Of a stretch of DNA of 41,941 bases, positions 14,241 through 22,790 are shown in pieces. Each line of letters starts with the position of its first letter. The stretch's first letter is position 1. The notes below the pieces were generated by a model. The model was not told where the DNA came from. It searched no databases and saw only the letters and a list, made by a program, of their open reading frames with translations. The DNA is from Paludibacteraceae bacterium (GTDB lineage: Bacteria; Bacteroidota; Bacteroidia; Bacteroidales; Paludibacteraceae), in the NCBI GenBank assembly GCA_017551025.1, contig JAFZNG010000018.1:1-41941 (forward strand). Direction: 5' to 3'. Both the position numbers and the translations under genes were made by a program.

Positions 14241-14970
14241 ACCCTTTTTCTTCGAGTTCCAACGCCAAAGTCTTGTCTCCCGTTTTAACGATCTGTCCGT
14301 CGGCCAGCACGTGTACGAGATCCGGCACGATATAATCCAGCAGTCGCTGGTAGTGGGTGATCATGATAGACGCATTCTCGGGCGTCTTCAGGCGGTTAAC
14401 ACCCTCTGCCACGATGCGCAGTGCATCAATATCCAAGCCACTATCCGTCTCGTCCAAGATACTGAGGCACGGTTCGAGCATCGCCATCTGGAATATCTCG
14501 TTCTTCTTTTTCTCACCACCGGAGAAACCCTCGTTGACCGAGCGATTCTGCAGTTTATCTCCTATCTCCAGCAAGGCACGCTTCTCCTTCATGAGTTTCA
14601 GGAAGTCGCGAGCGCTAAGCGGTTCTTTTTCCTCGTACTTCCGTTTCTCGTTCACGGCTGTACGCATAAAATTAGTCATGCTTACGCCCGGGATCTCTAC
14701 CGGATACTGAAAACTCAGGAATACGCCCTCACGGGCACGTTGTTCAGGCTGCATCTCCAGCAGGTTCTTGCCGCGGAGATACACCTCTCCACGGGTCACC
14801 TCATAGGCAGGATGACCGGTCAGTACCGCACTCAGGGTCGATTTGCCGGCACCGTTCGGTCCCATGATAGCATGTACCTCGCCGGGATTGATGACGAGAT
14901 TGACGCCCCGGAGTATCTCTTTGCCCGCAATCGTTGCGTGCAAGTCTTTTATTTCAAGTAATGGTTTCAT
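14227..14970 (-). CDS. sufC: Fe-S cluster assembly ATPase SufC
   Basis: ABC-type ATPase that powers the SufBCD scaffold in the cytoplasm. The 247-residue protein has Walker A GPNGAGKST (37-45), the Q-loop FQYP (87-90), the signature FSGGEKKKNEI (149-159), Walker B CLSILDETD (168-176) with SGLDIDAL following, and a switch His in MITHYQRLL. These residues, notably SGGEKKKNE, are specific for SufC rather than transport ABC proteins. It sits between the M28 peptidase gene and sufD, and overlaps sufD by 14 nt. In most Bacteroidales sufB lies directly upstream; here it does not. Confidence 0.96.
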   Translation of the reverse strand: MKPLLEIKDLHATIAGKEILRGVNLVINPGEVHAIMGPNGAGKSTLSAVLTGHPAYEVTRGEVYLRGKNLLEMQPEQRAREGVFLSFQYPVEIPGVSMTNFMRTAVNEKRKYEEKEPLSARDFLKLMKEKRALLEIGDKLQNRSVNEGFSGGEKKKNEIFQMAMLEPCLSILDETDSGLDIDALRIVAEGVNRLKTPENASIMITHYQRLLDYIVPDLVHVLADGQIVKTGDKTLALELEEKGYEGL

Positions 14971-14972
14971 TC

Positions 14973-15018
14973 GTTATAACGTTATTACGTAAAGACGTAA
15001 TGACGATTGTTACATGTG
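14973..15018 (-). repeat. 8-nt and 9-nt tandem repeats upstream of sufC
   Basis: Plus-strand units CGTTATAA, CGTTATTA, CGTAAAGA, CGTAATGA, then two 9-nt units TTACATGTG and TTACAATTG. The second 9-nt unit runs into the 3' end of the peptidase gene, whose stop codon is part of it. It is related to the tract in the hexuronate operon. Confidence 0.75.
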
Positions 15019-15996
15019 TTACAATTGGCTCATGACTACCTCTCCTACCGCCTGCAGTGTTGCACGGTCAATTTGCTGCAAATCGTCATTCTGGGTGTGC
15101 CACCACCAGGGGAAGGTACCCGTCTGGCCGTCGGTATGAATTATATCCAGTATCGGGATTTGGAGCGCCGAACCTACGTAGTAGTGGTCATCCACGATGG
15201 CACCGCCACGCTCATTGCGGAACATAGATCCGTAACCCAGGTCCGCCGCAGCACGCCATACTTTCTCCACGTAGCCTTGAGCCATCTGCTCGGAGTAGTA
15301 TTCGCGATAGAACGTAGCCCCGGGAGCGCCGATCATATCCAGCAGGATGCCCCATGTATATTTTCCCCTACGCGAAGCATCTTTGCTCCATAACTGACTT
15401 CCCAGACACCAGGTATCCTGTCGATCCAGTTCGTCCAGAAACCGAGGCGTCCCCAGATCTTCGCAATCGAAGAGCACGATATCGACACACGCCTTTAGCC
15501 TTTCGCCATTCGCCTTGCTTTGCTGCAACTGCCGCGCCACCTCGAGCAGTACGGCTACGCCGCTCGCGCCATCATTAGCCGCCGGTATGGGTTGGTACCA
15601 CGCCGCTTCTTCATCCTCGTCGCACCACGGACGCGAATCGTAATGGGCACACAAGAGGATGGTTTTCTGCGAACTATCAGTTGCAATATGCGCGATTATA
15701 TTTCTCACGCGCAAGTTCTCGCCGGCATAATCCTTCGTCACGCCTTCCTCAACCGTCACCTCGGCGCCAAAGCGGCTAAACATCTCCGTCAGCCACGCTA
15801 CGCAGGAGTCGTGTGCCTCGGTCTCGGGCACACGCGGTCCGAAATCCAATTGGGTCTGGATATACCGATAGGCCGAGTCGGCACTAAACGACGGACGTAC
15901 CACCTCCGAGGAACGACGGGTACGGGCATTACCGCCGCATGCACCAAGCATAGCGACAGCCATCAATAGTATTATGTATAGGGAGCGTGCGCGCAC
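15019..15996 (-). CDS. M28-family zinc peptidase / glutaminyl cyclase-like lipoprotein
   Basis: The 325-residue protein has a lipoprotein signal (hydrophobic IILLMAVAML, lipobox LGAC, Cys20) and an M28 zinc fold: His118 in CAHYDSRPW, bridging Asp142 in AANDGASGVAVLLE, Glu179 in FDCEDLG, Asp220 in LLDMIG, and a late His in WWWHTQNDD. The FDCEDLG and WWWHTQND features match bacterial and animal-type glutaminyl-peptide cyclotransferases as well as aminopeptidases. Bacteroidetes use such periplasmic cyclases to form N-terminal pyroglutamate on exported proteins. It starts 9 nt after prs ends, so it is likely co-transcribed. Peptidase versus cyclase is not settled by sequence. Confidence 0.88.
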   Translation of the reverse strand: MRARSLYIILLMAVAMLGACGGNARTRRSSEVVRPSFSADSAYRYIQTQLDFGPRVPETEAHDSCVAWLTEMFSRFGAEVTVEEGVTKDYAGENLRVRNIIAHIATDSSQKTILLCAHYDSRPWCDEDEEAAWYQPIPAANDGASGVAVLLEVARQLQQSKANGERLKACVDIVLFDCEDLGTPRFLDELDRQDTWCLGSQLWSKDASRRGKYTWGILLDMIGAPGATFYREYYSEQMAQGYVEKVWRAAADLGYGSMFRNERGGAIVDDHYYVGSALQIPILDIIHTDGQTGTFPWWWHTQNDDLQQIDRATLQAVGEVVMSQL

Positions 15997-16005
15997 GAGG
16001 GACTA

Positions 16006-16962
16006 TTAACGTTCGTTGACTTCGCTGATGCTCTGATGAGACTGGATAGCACGGATTACCGCACCGATAGCCTCCGCCAGAGTCACCTGGTGCACTTTCT
16101 CGCAGCGGCTGGTATCAAACGGCAGCGAGTCGGTAAAGATCAGTTCGTCGAGTTCGCTATCCTGGATACGTTCGCAGGCAGCTCCGGACATCACGCCGTG
16201 GGTAACAACGGCGCGCACCGAAATAGCACCGGCGCGCTTCATCACCTCGGCCGCCTTGCAGAGCGTACCGGCTGTATCGGCTATATCATCAACGATAACG
16301 ACGTTCTTTCCGTATACGTCACCCAGCACGCGGATCTCGCTGACTTTGTTGAAATCCGGACGGTTCTTATAGCAGATAACCATCGGCACTTCCTTATCGA
16401 GCATCACGTGGAGTTTCTTAGCAAACGCCGACGCACGTTTGGAACCTCCTACATCGGGCGAAGCCACGATCAACTTCTTGAGATTGAGCGATGCTACATA
16501 AGGCGCCAGCACATTCGAACCGTAGATATGATCCACCGGAATATCGAAGAAGCCCTGGATCTGGTCGGCATGCAGGTCGACGGTGATTACGCGGTCGGCG
16601 CCCGCCACCTGGAGCATGTTCGCTACCAATTTCGCACCGATTGATACACGCGGTTTATCCTTGCGATCCTGGCGAGCCCATCCGAAATACGGAATAACAG
16701 CCACTACTTTGTACGCACTTGCCCGCTTGGCTGCATCAATCATCAGCAGAAGTTCCATGAGGTTGTCACTACTGGGGCAGGTAGATTGTACCAGATACAC
16801 CGACATACCACGCACCGACTCGTCAAAAGAGACGGCAAACTCGCCATCCGAGAAGTGATCAACTCTTACCTTGCCCATAGGACAGTTGAGATAACGGCAG
16901 ATTCCCTCTGCGAGTTTTTCGCCTTTTGAGCCGGCGAAGACTTTAAACGGATTTGATTCCAT
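16006..16962 (-). CDS. prs: Ribose-phosphate pyrophosphokinase (PRPP synthetase)
   Basis: Makes PRPP from ribose 5-phosphate and ATP for purine, pyrimidine, histidine, tryptophan and NAD synthesis. The 318-residue protein has normal length, the ATP-site segment YFGWARQDRK (92-101), the signature VDLHADQIQGFFD (128-140) and the PRPP-binding loop VVIVDDIADTAGTL (221-234). It is followed at 9 nt by the M28 peptidase gene and preceded at 20 nt by the DUF4290-like gene, all on the minus strand. Confidence 0.97.
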   Translation of the reverse strand: MESNPFKVFAGSKGEKLAEGICRYLNCPMGKVRVDHFSDGEFAVSFDESVRGMSVYLVQSTCPSSDNLMELLLMIDAAKRASAYKVVAVIPYFGWARQDRKDKPRVSIGAKLVANMLQVAGADRVITVDLHADQIQGFFDIPVDHIYGSNVLAPYVASLNLKKLIVASPDVGGSKRASAFAKKLHVMLDKEVPMVICYKNRPDFNKVSEIRVLGDVYGKNVVIVDDIADTAGTLCKAAEVMKRAGAISVRAVVTHGVMSGAACERIQDSELDELIFTDSLPFDTSRCEKVHQVTLAEAIGAVIRAIQSHQSISEVNER

Positions 16963-16982
16963 CGTTAGAAAAGATTATCGCA

Positions 16983-17357
16983 TTATTTTTTCTTTTTCCT
17001 TTTGGGTGCAGGAGTAGGTTGCGCTGGCTGATCCTGAGCAGGAGCTTGATCTTGAGGCTGTGCTTGAGGCTGAGGTTCAGCTACGGGCTGCGGTTGCGGT
17101 TCTTGCGGCTGCGGCGCTACATAATGGATCTTACCATCCGACAGGCGTTCCAGATCCTCCGCGATACGGGCATAACCGGACTCTTGGTCTTTGTTCCAGA
17201 CCGTATTCTTCTGACGCATACATTGCGCTATATACTCTACGAGTGCATTGCGCTGCTCGGTATCCTCCAGTACGCACGCATATTCAATCATATCTTGAAT
17301 AATACGTCCGTAATTACGCATCTTAATAGGACTTGTCTTTCGACTCAATTGTTGCAT
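16983..17357 (-). CDS. DUF4290-like small protein with Pro/Gln-rich tail
   Basis: The 124-residue product has an N-terminal helical part with MRNYGRIIQDMIEYACVLED (residues 13-32), which resembles the start of the Bacteroidetes-specific DUF4290 (YGRNIQ-type motif). The second half is low complexity: Pro, Gln, Ala and Glu repeats (about 80-118) ending in KRKKKK. DUF4290 proteins are usually longer, so this is a shortened or divergent member, or only a resemblance. It lies 8 nt after the endonuclease gene and 20 nt before prs. The likely true start could be either the first Met or Met13. Function unknown. Confidence 0.7.
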   Translation of the reverse strand: MQQLSRKTSPIKMRNYGRIIQDMIEYACVLEDTEQRNALVEYIAQCMRQKNTVWNKDQESGYARIAEDLERLSDGKIHYVAPQPQEPQPQPVAEPQPQAQPQDQAPAQDQPAQPTPAPKRKKKK

Positions 17358-17365
17358 GACAGTGA

Positions 17366-18451
17366 TTAATTTAGATTTTTACGAATCAGGTAGATCATCG
17401 TAGGATAGTGGTCGCCATAACCATCCTGCCATACGCCGGCTTTGTGCGTACGCAGCGGTGTACCCTTATCCTTGCCCTCTTGTACAGTCAGGAAGGGCTT
17501 GTTGAAGATCTGCGGCTTCCAGTAATACCACTTGCCGGAATTGATATTCTCGTTGAGGAGCGGCTCAGAGATAATAATCTGGTCAAACAGGTTCCAACTA
17601 CCGTTATACGCCAGTGAACCGGTACCATTCTCCAGGCGCTGCCACATGGTATTGAACAATCCACGCTCAGCTACATCCTCACGATTCTTCTTAGCATTGA
17701 GCACCTCAGCACAGCTATGGTTGTACGGATCGTCGTTCAGGTCACCCATAATGATAATCTTAGCTCTTGGTTCGCGCTGATAGATCGAGTCGCAAATATG
17801 CAGACACAGCATCGCGGCCGTATCACGTCCCGGACGAGAAGAGAGTTCGCCACCGTAACGGCTGGGCCAGTGGTTGACAATCATATGGAGCTTATCCTTG
17901 ACGATAGTCTGATGGTCGTCATCGTACATATATCCGGAGACAAGTAATTGGAGACGCGTCTTGATCTCACCGCCGTCGGCATAATGTGCCTTCAGTTCGT
18001 AGCCGGCAATCTTAGTAGGACGGAAAGCCGTCGTATCATACAGGAAGCCTACGTCTACACCACGACGATCCGGGCCCTCGATCAGGATGGGCTTATAGGC
18101 ACGGCCGTACTTACTATTGGTCTCGGCGCAGAGGTCGTACAAGCAACCGATATTCTCCACCTCGGCAACACCTACACAGGCTGCGCCGCGTGGATCCTCA
18201 TCGGTACCCAACTGAGCAACGGCATAGGCCATTCGCTGGATCTTATGCTCGTACTTCATGCTCGTCCAGTGCATACCGCCGTCGGGCAGGTACTCATAGT
18301 CGTTCTTGCCCTCGTCATGGATGGTATCAAAGAGGTTCTCGAGGTTGTAGAATGCGATGCAACGGATGCGTTGCTGCGCTTGTTCTTGCGCATTGAGCGC
18401 AGAAGTCATGGATAGCAAAAGGACTGCCACCCAAATCATGGTGCGTTTCAT
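17366..18451 (-). CDS. Exported endonuclease/exonuclease/phosphatase-family protein
   Basis: The 361-residue product starts with a signal peptide (MKRTMIWVAVLLLSMTSALNAQ), so I place the start at 18451 rather than at an in-frame ATG 30 nt upstream. The mature part has the EEP (DNase I-like) metal and catalytic motifs in order: FYNLENLFD, GVAEVENI, VNHWPSRYGGE, IIMGDLNDDP, and DHYPTM at the C-terminus. It probably cleaves phosphodiester or phosphoester bonds in the periplasm or at the cell surface; the substrate may be nucleic acid, a nucleotide or a phospholipid. It is first in the minus-strand run toward prs and suf genes and has its own divergent promoter opposite ssb. Confidence 0.88.
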   Translation of the reverse strand: MKRTMIWVAVLLLSMTSALNAQEQAQQRIRCIAFYNLENLFDTIHDEGKNDYEYLPDGGMHWTSMKYEHKIQRMAYAVAQLGTDEDPRGAACVGVAEVENIGCLYDLCAETNSKYGRAYKPILIEGPDRRGVDVGFLYDTTAFRPTKIAGYELKAHYADGGEIKTRLQLLVSGYMYDDDHQTIVKDKLHMIVNHWPSRYGGELSSRPGRDTAAMLCLHICDSIYQREPRAKIIIMGDLNDDPYNHSCAEVLNAKKNREDVAERGLFNTMWQRLENGTGSLAYNGSWNLFDQIIISEPLLNENINSGKWYYWKPQIFNKPFLTVQEGKDKGTPLRTHKAGVWQDGYGDHYPTMIYLIRKNLN

Positions 18452-18513
18452 AATATCTTGTATTTTATAGTCGTTTTTCATAACACAAATAGCTTACCGC
18501 ACAAAATTCGCTG

Positions 18514-18545
18514 CAAATTTACTACTTTTTTTGCAAATACGCAAA
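18514..18545 (-). promoter_or_regulatory. Promoter of the endonuclease-prs-suf run
   Basis: On the minus strand TTTG (18545-18542), 20 nt, TAAATTTG (18521-18514), then CAGC. The start codon is 63 nt downstream. Confidence 0.75.
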
Positions 18546-18561
18546 TAAAAATCAGAAATAA

Positions 18562-18593
18562 TTTGCACATGTGCAATTTTTGTAGTAACTTTG
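18562..18593 (+). promoter_or_regulatory. Promoter of ssb
   Basis: TTTG at 18562-18565, 20 nt, TAACTTTG at 18586-18593, then CAC. The -33 element lies in the palindrome ATTGCACATGTGCAAT except for one base. Confidence 0.8.
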
Positions 18594-18636
18594 CACTCGC
18601 ATTACAAAAAACACAATTCATCGTAGATTAAAAATT

Positions 18637-19077
18637 ATGTCAAGCGTTAACAAAGTTATTTTGATTGGAAATGTGGGTTCCGACCCCGAAGTACGTTACC
18701 TGGACCGCGGCGTTTGTATCGCTAATTTCAACCTGGCTACCACCGAACGCGGCTACGTTATGCAAAACGGCACACAAGTACCCGACCACACAGACTGGCA
18801 TGCCATTGTGCTCTGGCGCAACCTCGCAGAGTGGGCCGAGCGCTATGTGCGTAAGAGCATGAAACTCTATGTAGAAGGCAAACTCCAGACCCGCACATGG
18901 GAGAAAGACGGTCAGATCCGTCGCAAGACGGAAGTGATTGCGGAGAACGTTCAAATTCTCTATCGTCCCGAGCAATACCGTAATGGTGTTGACAGCCTGA
19001 AGAAGCCGACCGAGAACGAGGAAGCCATCGAGCAGAGTCCTATCACCGAAGACGAGAATTATAACGATATTTTCTAA
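18637..19077 (+). CDS. ssb: Single-stranded DNA-binding protein
   Basis: Binds single-stranded DNA in replication, repair and recombination. The 146-residue protein has the SSB OB-fold over about residues 1-108 (MSSVNKVILIGNVGSDPEVRY, then FNLATTE, TDWHAIVLWRNLAEWAERYV, LYVEGKLQTRTWE) and an acidic C-terminal tail ending DENYNDIF, the usual docking tip for partner proteins in a variant form. It has a strong own promoter. The next gene begins at the base after its stop codon, so the downstream acyltransferase and glycosyltransferases are probably read from the same transcript. Confidence 0.96.
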   Translation: MSSVNKVILIGNVGSDPEVRYLDRGVCIANFNLATTERGYVMQNGTQVPDHTDWHAIVLWRNLAEWAERYVRKSMKLYVEGKLQTRTWEKDGQIRRKTEVIAENVQILYRPEQYRNGVDSLKKPTENEEAIEQSPITEDENYNDIF

Positions 19078-20028
19078 ATGACCAACAAGGATAGATATGC
19101 AGAGTGGTGCGCCCAGATCGGTAATGTACCGCTCATGATGCAGCCCTGGTGGATGGATGCGGTATGTGCCGGCAAACAGTGGGACGTACTGCTGGTAGAG
19201 GACGGGGCCGGCAAGATTAAGGGGGCAATGCCCTACTTGCTACGCAAGCGTTTCTGGCAGAAATACATCCTCATGCCCCAACTGACGCAGATTGGCGGTA
19301 TTTGGGTAGACCCATCTATTACCGACAACCGCTGGGAGATTGCCCAAGTATGCCAATCTATCGAGAAGCAGCTTAGGGATATGCACCTGAGTTACTACTA
19401 CCAGCAATATGCCATCGGCAGTCTGCCTGCGCAGGCAATGCAGGGGCTAGGATTCAAGTTGCGCAAGCGCACTACCTACCGCATTGACTTCCTGACGGAT
19501 ATTGACCAGGTCATTGCCTCTTTTAGCAAGAACAAGCGGCGTCAACTACAAAAGGCTGTCTCGCTCAACACAGACACCCAACTGAGCGTAGAAGACTTCT
19601 ACCGCTTCCATGTGCACTGTCTGGAGGCGCAGCGCAAACGGATTTCCTATACGCGTGAGTTTTTGCTGGTGCTGGAACGCAAAGCGCGTCGACTAGATCA
19701 ATGCGAGATACTCGCTGTACGCAACCAGGACGGAGAGCTCTATGCGGCGGCCTTCCTTGTATGGGACCGCACCACGATGTATTACCTTCTTCCGTGCTAC
19801 GACCCTGCCTATAAGGACTCCGGCGCATCGGCACTACTGGCCACAGAAGCCATTAAAATGGCTCATCGCAAGAAGCTGTCCTTTGATTTCGAAGGCTCAA
19901 TGGATAGCGGTACGGCACGCCATTACAGCCAATTCGGCACCACCGCCACGACCTATTACGGCATCGAGAAATACTACCGCCCGCTATTTCGACTGGCAAT
20001 ATGGCTACAAAAACTGCGCTGTTCTTAA
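19078..20028 (+). CDS. FemAB/GNAT-like acyltransferase (BioF2-like domain)
   Basis: The 316-residue protein matches the GNAT-fold family found in FemAB-like and polysaccharide-locus proteins: an N-terminal domain with PWWMDAV and KGAMPYLLRKR, a positively charged helix SKNKRRQLQKA, and a C-terminal GNAT core with AAAFLVWDRTTMYYLLPCYDP, GASALLATEAI and FDFEGSMD. Such proteins transfer aminoacyl or acyl groups, often to peptidoglycan or surface polymers; the substrate here is unknown. It starts right after the ssb stop and overlaps the next glycosyltransferase gene by 28 nt. That coupling suggests a role in making a surface glycan or lipid. Confidence 0.8.
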   Translation: MTNKDRYAEWCAQIGNVPLMMQPWWMDAVCAGKQWDVLLVEDGAGKIKGAMPYLLRKRFWQKYILMPQLTQIGGIWVDPSITDNRWEIAQVCQSIEKQLRDMHLSYYYQQYAIGSLPAQAMQGLGFKLRKRTTYRIDFLTDIDQVIASFSKNKRRQLQKAVSLNTDTQLSVEDFYRFHVHCLEAQRKRISYTREFLLVLERKARRLDQCEILAVRNQDGELYAAAFLVWDRTTMYYLLPCYDPAYKDSGASALLATEAIKMAHRKKLSFDFEGSMDSGTARHYSQFGTTATTYYGIEKYYRPLFRLAIWLQKLRCS

Positions 20029-21080
20029 CCCCATGGTACCCGAGCAAGCAGGATGCAATGAGCGGTCTGTTTGTGCACAAGCACGTGGAAGCACTCCGCG
20101 CGCAGGGTATCGATGTACGGGTGATTCATTCTACGGGATGGCTGGAACTATGGCGCAAATGGCTACGGTACCGTTGGAGATGGGGACTGCCCGATCTGGT
20201 AGTACTGAACGTGATACAGAAACAAGGACTGCTGGCACTACGGCTCAAGAAGCGCTACCATATACCTTATATAATAATAGAGCATTGGAGCGGTTATTTA
20301 GCGGAGAGCGGGATGTATATGCGTCAATCGCACCACAAGCGGCAGTTGCTGGAACGTATTGCCCGCCATGCTGCATGTATACTAACCGTCAGCGACACCT
20401 TGCGCGAGGCGATGCAGCGATGCGGGATCCGCAACCGCCGATGGGAAAGGATAGACAATGTAGTCGATGATTTTTTCTTCAACGAGGCCTATTCTATCCG
20501 AAATAATCCGAATCAATCTAATTCCGCTCGGAAGAAGACTTTTCTGCACGTCTCCTGCTTCGACGAGCGGGCCAAGAACGTCAGCGTACTGCTGCGCGCG
20601 GCAAAACTGCTCCTCGCAGAGCGTCAGGATTGGCGACTAGCACTCATAGGCAACGGGCCTGATTATCAGGCGATGCGCAAGTTAACGAAGGAGCTGCAGA
20701 TCCCGGAAGAGCAGATCTGTTGGACGGGAGAACTGCCTCCCCGCGAGGTAAGTCGGCGGATGCAGGAGGCCGATGCGCTGGTGCTCACGAGCAGGTATGA
20801 GACTTGCGGTGTGGTGCTGGCCGAGGCAGCGGCCGTAGGTATTCCTATTATCTCGACGGCCGTAGGCATCGCGCCGGAACTAATCACGTCGGACTCGGGT
20901 GTACTGCTACCACGCACCGTCAGCGCTGAGGCACTGGCCGAGGTCCTCTCGCGATTCCTAGACACCCCCTACCCGAATGCGCAGCATCGCCTCCGCGAAC
21001 GAGCCGAGGTATATCGTGCAGAAACCGTAGGCCAAAAACTCAAAGCCGTATATGATAGCTGTTTGTATCGCGACATATAA
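20001..21080 (+). CDS. Glycosyltransferase, GT4-like
   Basis: The 359-residue protein has the GT-B layout: an N-terminal acceptor domain (FLTPWYPSKQDAMSGLFVHKH, then IEHWSGYL) and a C-terminal nucleotide-sugar domain with ALIGNGPDYQAM, EADALVLTSRYETCGVVLAEA and GIPIISTAVGIAPELI. It should move a sugar from a nucleotide donor onto a glycan or lipid at the cytoplasmic face. It overlaps the upstream acyltransferase gene by 28 nt and the downstream GT2 gene by 29 nt. A 10-nt tandem repeat encodes IRNNPNQSNS, at the linker between the two domains (about residues 166-176). Substrates are not predictable. Confidence 0.92.
   Translation: MATKTALFLTPWYPSKQDAMSGLFVHKHVEALRAQGIDVRVIHSTGWLELWRKWLRYRWRWGLPDLVVLNVIQKQGLLALRLKKRYHIPYIIIEHWSGYLAESGMYMRQSHHKRQLLERIARHAACILTVSDTLREAMQRCGIRNRRWERIDNVVDDFFFNEAYSIRNNPNQSNSARKKTFLHVSCFDERAKNVSVLLRAAKLLLAERQDWRLALIGNGPDYQAMRKLTKELQIPEEQICWTGELPPREVSRRMQEADALVLTSRYETCGVVLAEAAAVGIPIISTAVGIAPELITSDSGVLLPRTVSAEALAEVLSRFLDTPYPNAQHRLRERAEVYRAETVGQKLKAVYDSCLYRDI
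20496..20525 (+). repeat. In-gene 10-nt tandem repeat in the GT4 gene
   Basis: Units ATCCGAAATA, ATCCGAATCA, ATCTAATTCC. They encode a polar Asn/Ser-rich stretch between the two glycosyltransferase domains. The third unit is degenerate. Confidence 0.55.
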
Positions 21081-21954
21081 TCATGAGCCTTATATCGAGC
21101 AGGCTATTCGCAGCGTCCTAAATCAGCAATGCAGCGAACCGATGCGTATCTACATCGGCGACGATGCCTCCACGGACGGCACGTCGGCTATCTGTATGCG
21201 ACTGGCCAAAGAAGACCAGCGCATCGTCTATCTCCGCCGAAAAACAAATATGGGGCTAACAAACAACACGATTGACCTATATCGGCACATTATGGCAGAC
21301 GGCTGCGAATATATCGCCATGCTGGACGGCGACGACTACTGGTTTGATTCGCATAAGTTACAACTGCAGATCGATTACCTGCGCACTCACGCTGAAGTGG
21401 GATTCGTGCACACAGGCGGTCGTACCGATTCAGGATCAAGCAAATGGACTTTCGGTCAGCGAGAAGGTGTATATGGTATTGATTCGCCGGGGTTTGCCAA
21501 TTGTACGGTGGTATTCCGCACCAATCTGCTGAATGAAAAGCTGCTATGCGATATCGAAGCACAGCATTTTCTATGGCTGGACTATCCCCTGTACGGCATG
21601 TTTTACCAGCAGACAAAATGGGGTTATCTCCCTCAGCAGACAGCCGTCTGGCGAGATCATGAGTCCGTTTCTCAACCCAAAGATGCACAATCGATTCTTA
21701 GGTTGCGCGAAGAGCGATGCCGAATGTGGGCGTGGTTAGACACCCAATACCCGGGACAAGTGGGTTATTCGAAAGAGGAAGCGAGCGATTTTCTCCATGC
21801 GCAGCGTCTCAATTTAATCTATCAATTCGGTGACCGATCTTTGATCACTTCCGACCTGATGAATGCGTATAAACCGCGGTTTTGGAAACAGCAAATTAAA
21901 CAAAAAGGGCTCAAAAACAAGATAATCTATACTATTTTACGAAAATTTTTCTAA
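21052..21954 (+). CDS. Glycosyltransferase, GT2 family
   Basis: The 300-residue protein is a GT-A fold glycosyltransferase: CIATYNHEPYIEQAIRSVL at the start, the nucleotide-binding IGDDASTDGT (about 35-44), and the metal-binding LDGDDYW (about 92-98). The mid part with HFLWLDYPLYGMF and W-R-D-H-E-S fits small GT2 enzymes of polysaccharide loci. It overlaps the GT4 gene by 29 nt. The gene ends 4 nt before the tonB promoter region. With its two upstream neighbours it forms a compact surface-glycan set downstream of ssb. Confidence 0.92.
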   Translation: MIAVCIATYNHEPYIEQAIRSVLNQQCSEPMRIYIGDDASTDGTSAICMRLAKEDQRIVYLRRKTNMGLTNNTIDLYRHIMADGCEYIAMLDGDDYWFDSHKLQLQIDYLRTHAEVGFVHTGGRTDSGSSKWTFGQREGVYGIDSPGFANCTVVFRTNLLNEKLLCDIEAQHFLWLDYPLYGMFYQQTKWGYLPQQTAVWRDHESVSQPKDAQSILRLREERCRMWAWLDTQYPGQVGYSKEEASDFLHAQRLNLIYQFGDRSLITSDLMNAYKPRFWKQQIKQKGLKNKIIYTILRKFF

Positions 21955-21958
21955 AAAA

Positions 21959-21990
21959 TTTGCATAAATCGCAAAAAAGTATTACCTTTG
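21959..21990 (+). promoter_or_regulatory. Promoter of tonB
   Basis: TTTG at 21959-21962, 20 nt, TACCTTTG at 21983-21990. This lies past any ATG near 21960 and so supports the tonB start at 22029. Confidence 0.8.
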
Positions 21991-22028
21991 TAGCCGATTT
22001 ATCAATCGGACCTAAAAAAACACAAGAT

Positions 22029-22748
22029 ATGCAGATCAAGAAATCAGACAAAGCCAGCCTTGAGGGCGACAAACTCATCTATGTATTGATGGGTTTTGTA
22101 TTCGTGCTCAGCTTGTGCTACGTAGCGCTTGAGTGGACTCAAAAAGAGGTTACGAAGTATGAGCAAGCGGACCAAGAGTTCCAGTTTGAGGAAGAGTTGG
22201 ACATCCAGCAGACCACGCAAGATATGACTCCTCCCCCTCCTCCACCTCCAGCACCCGAAGTAGTGCAAGAAGTTGAGGTACTCAACGTTGTGGAAGACGA
22301 CGTGAAGACCGAGTCTATCGAGTTCTCCGCCGAAGATAACAACTCCACGATCGAGATTACCGAGGTTAAGGAAGAGGTTAAGGAAGAGGTTAAGGTAGAA
22401 GAAGACAAGCGTGAAGAGGAAAACGAGAACGTGGTCTTCAAAGTTGTAGAGACGATGCCTTCGTTCCCCGGTGGTGATGCAGCGCTGATGAAGTTTATCT
22501 CTGATAACGTTCGTTATCCGGCCATTGCTCAGGAGAATGGTATCCAGGGTCGTGCCATCTGCCAGTTTACGGTAGAGAAAGACGGTTCGATTACCGACAT
22601 TCAGGTAGTTCGTTCTTCGGGTGACGAGACGCTGGACAAAGAGGCAAAGCGCGTCATCAAGTCGATGCCTAAGTGGAGTCCGGGTAAGCAACGTGGTAAA
22701 CCGGTACGTGTAAGTTACACGATTCCTATCAACTTCCGTCTGCAATAA
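22029..22748 (+). CDS. tonB: TonB-family energy transducer
   Basis: The 239-residue protein has one N-terminal membrane helix (LIYVLMGFVFVLSLCYVALEW, about 18-38), a periplasmic Pro-rich spacer (seven consecutive Pro near residue 70), an acidic repeat stretch EVKEEVKEEVK, and a C-terminal TonB domain of the Bacteroidetes type (SFPGGDAALMKFISDNVRYP, then GRAICQFTVEKDGSI, VIKSMPKWSPGKQRGKPV). It couples ExbBD proton flow to outer-membrane receptors such as SusC proteins. No exbB or exbD is here. I chose the ATG at 22029 because a longer frame would start inside the promoter. recG follows 42 nt later. Confidence 0.93.
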   Translation: MQIKKSDKASLEGDKLIYVLMGFVFVLSLCYVALEWTQKEVTKYEQADQEFQFEEELDIQQTTQDMTPPPPPPPAPEVVQEVEVLNVVEDDVKTESIEFSAEDNNSTIEITEVKEEVKEEVKVEEDKREEENENVVFKVVETMPSFPGGDAALMKFISDNVRYPAIAQENGIQGRAICQFTVEKDGSITDIQVVRSSGDETLDKEAKRVIKSMPKWSPGKQRGKPVRVSYTIPINFRLQ

Positions 22749-22752
22749 GTCA

Positions 22753-22767
22753 GTCGAGTGTCTCGAC
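22753..22767 (+). other. Short hairpin between tonB and recG
   Basis: GTCGAG, loop TGT, CTCGAC: a perfect 6-bp stem with no T tract behind it. It is more likely an RNA stability element or a repeat remnant than an intrinsic terminator. Confidence 0.4.
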
Positions 22768-22790
22768 ACCCGGCATAGGCATACAGACAC

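Noticed and set aside
22351-22400. GAGGTTAAGGAA repeats in tonB as another inserted tract
   Set aside because: They encode the acidic EVKEE spacer typical of TonB periplasmic linkers; the 12-nt period matches codons and fits normal linker evolution.
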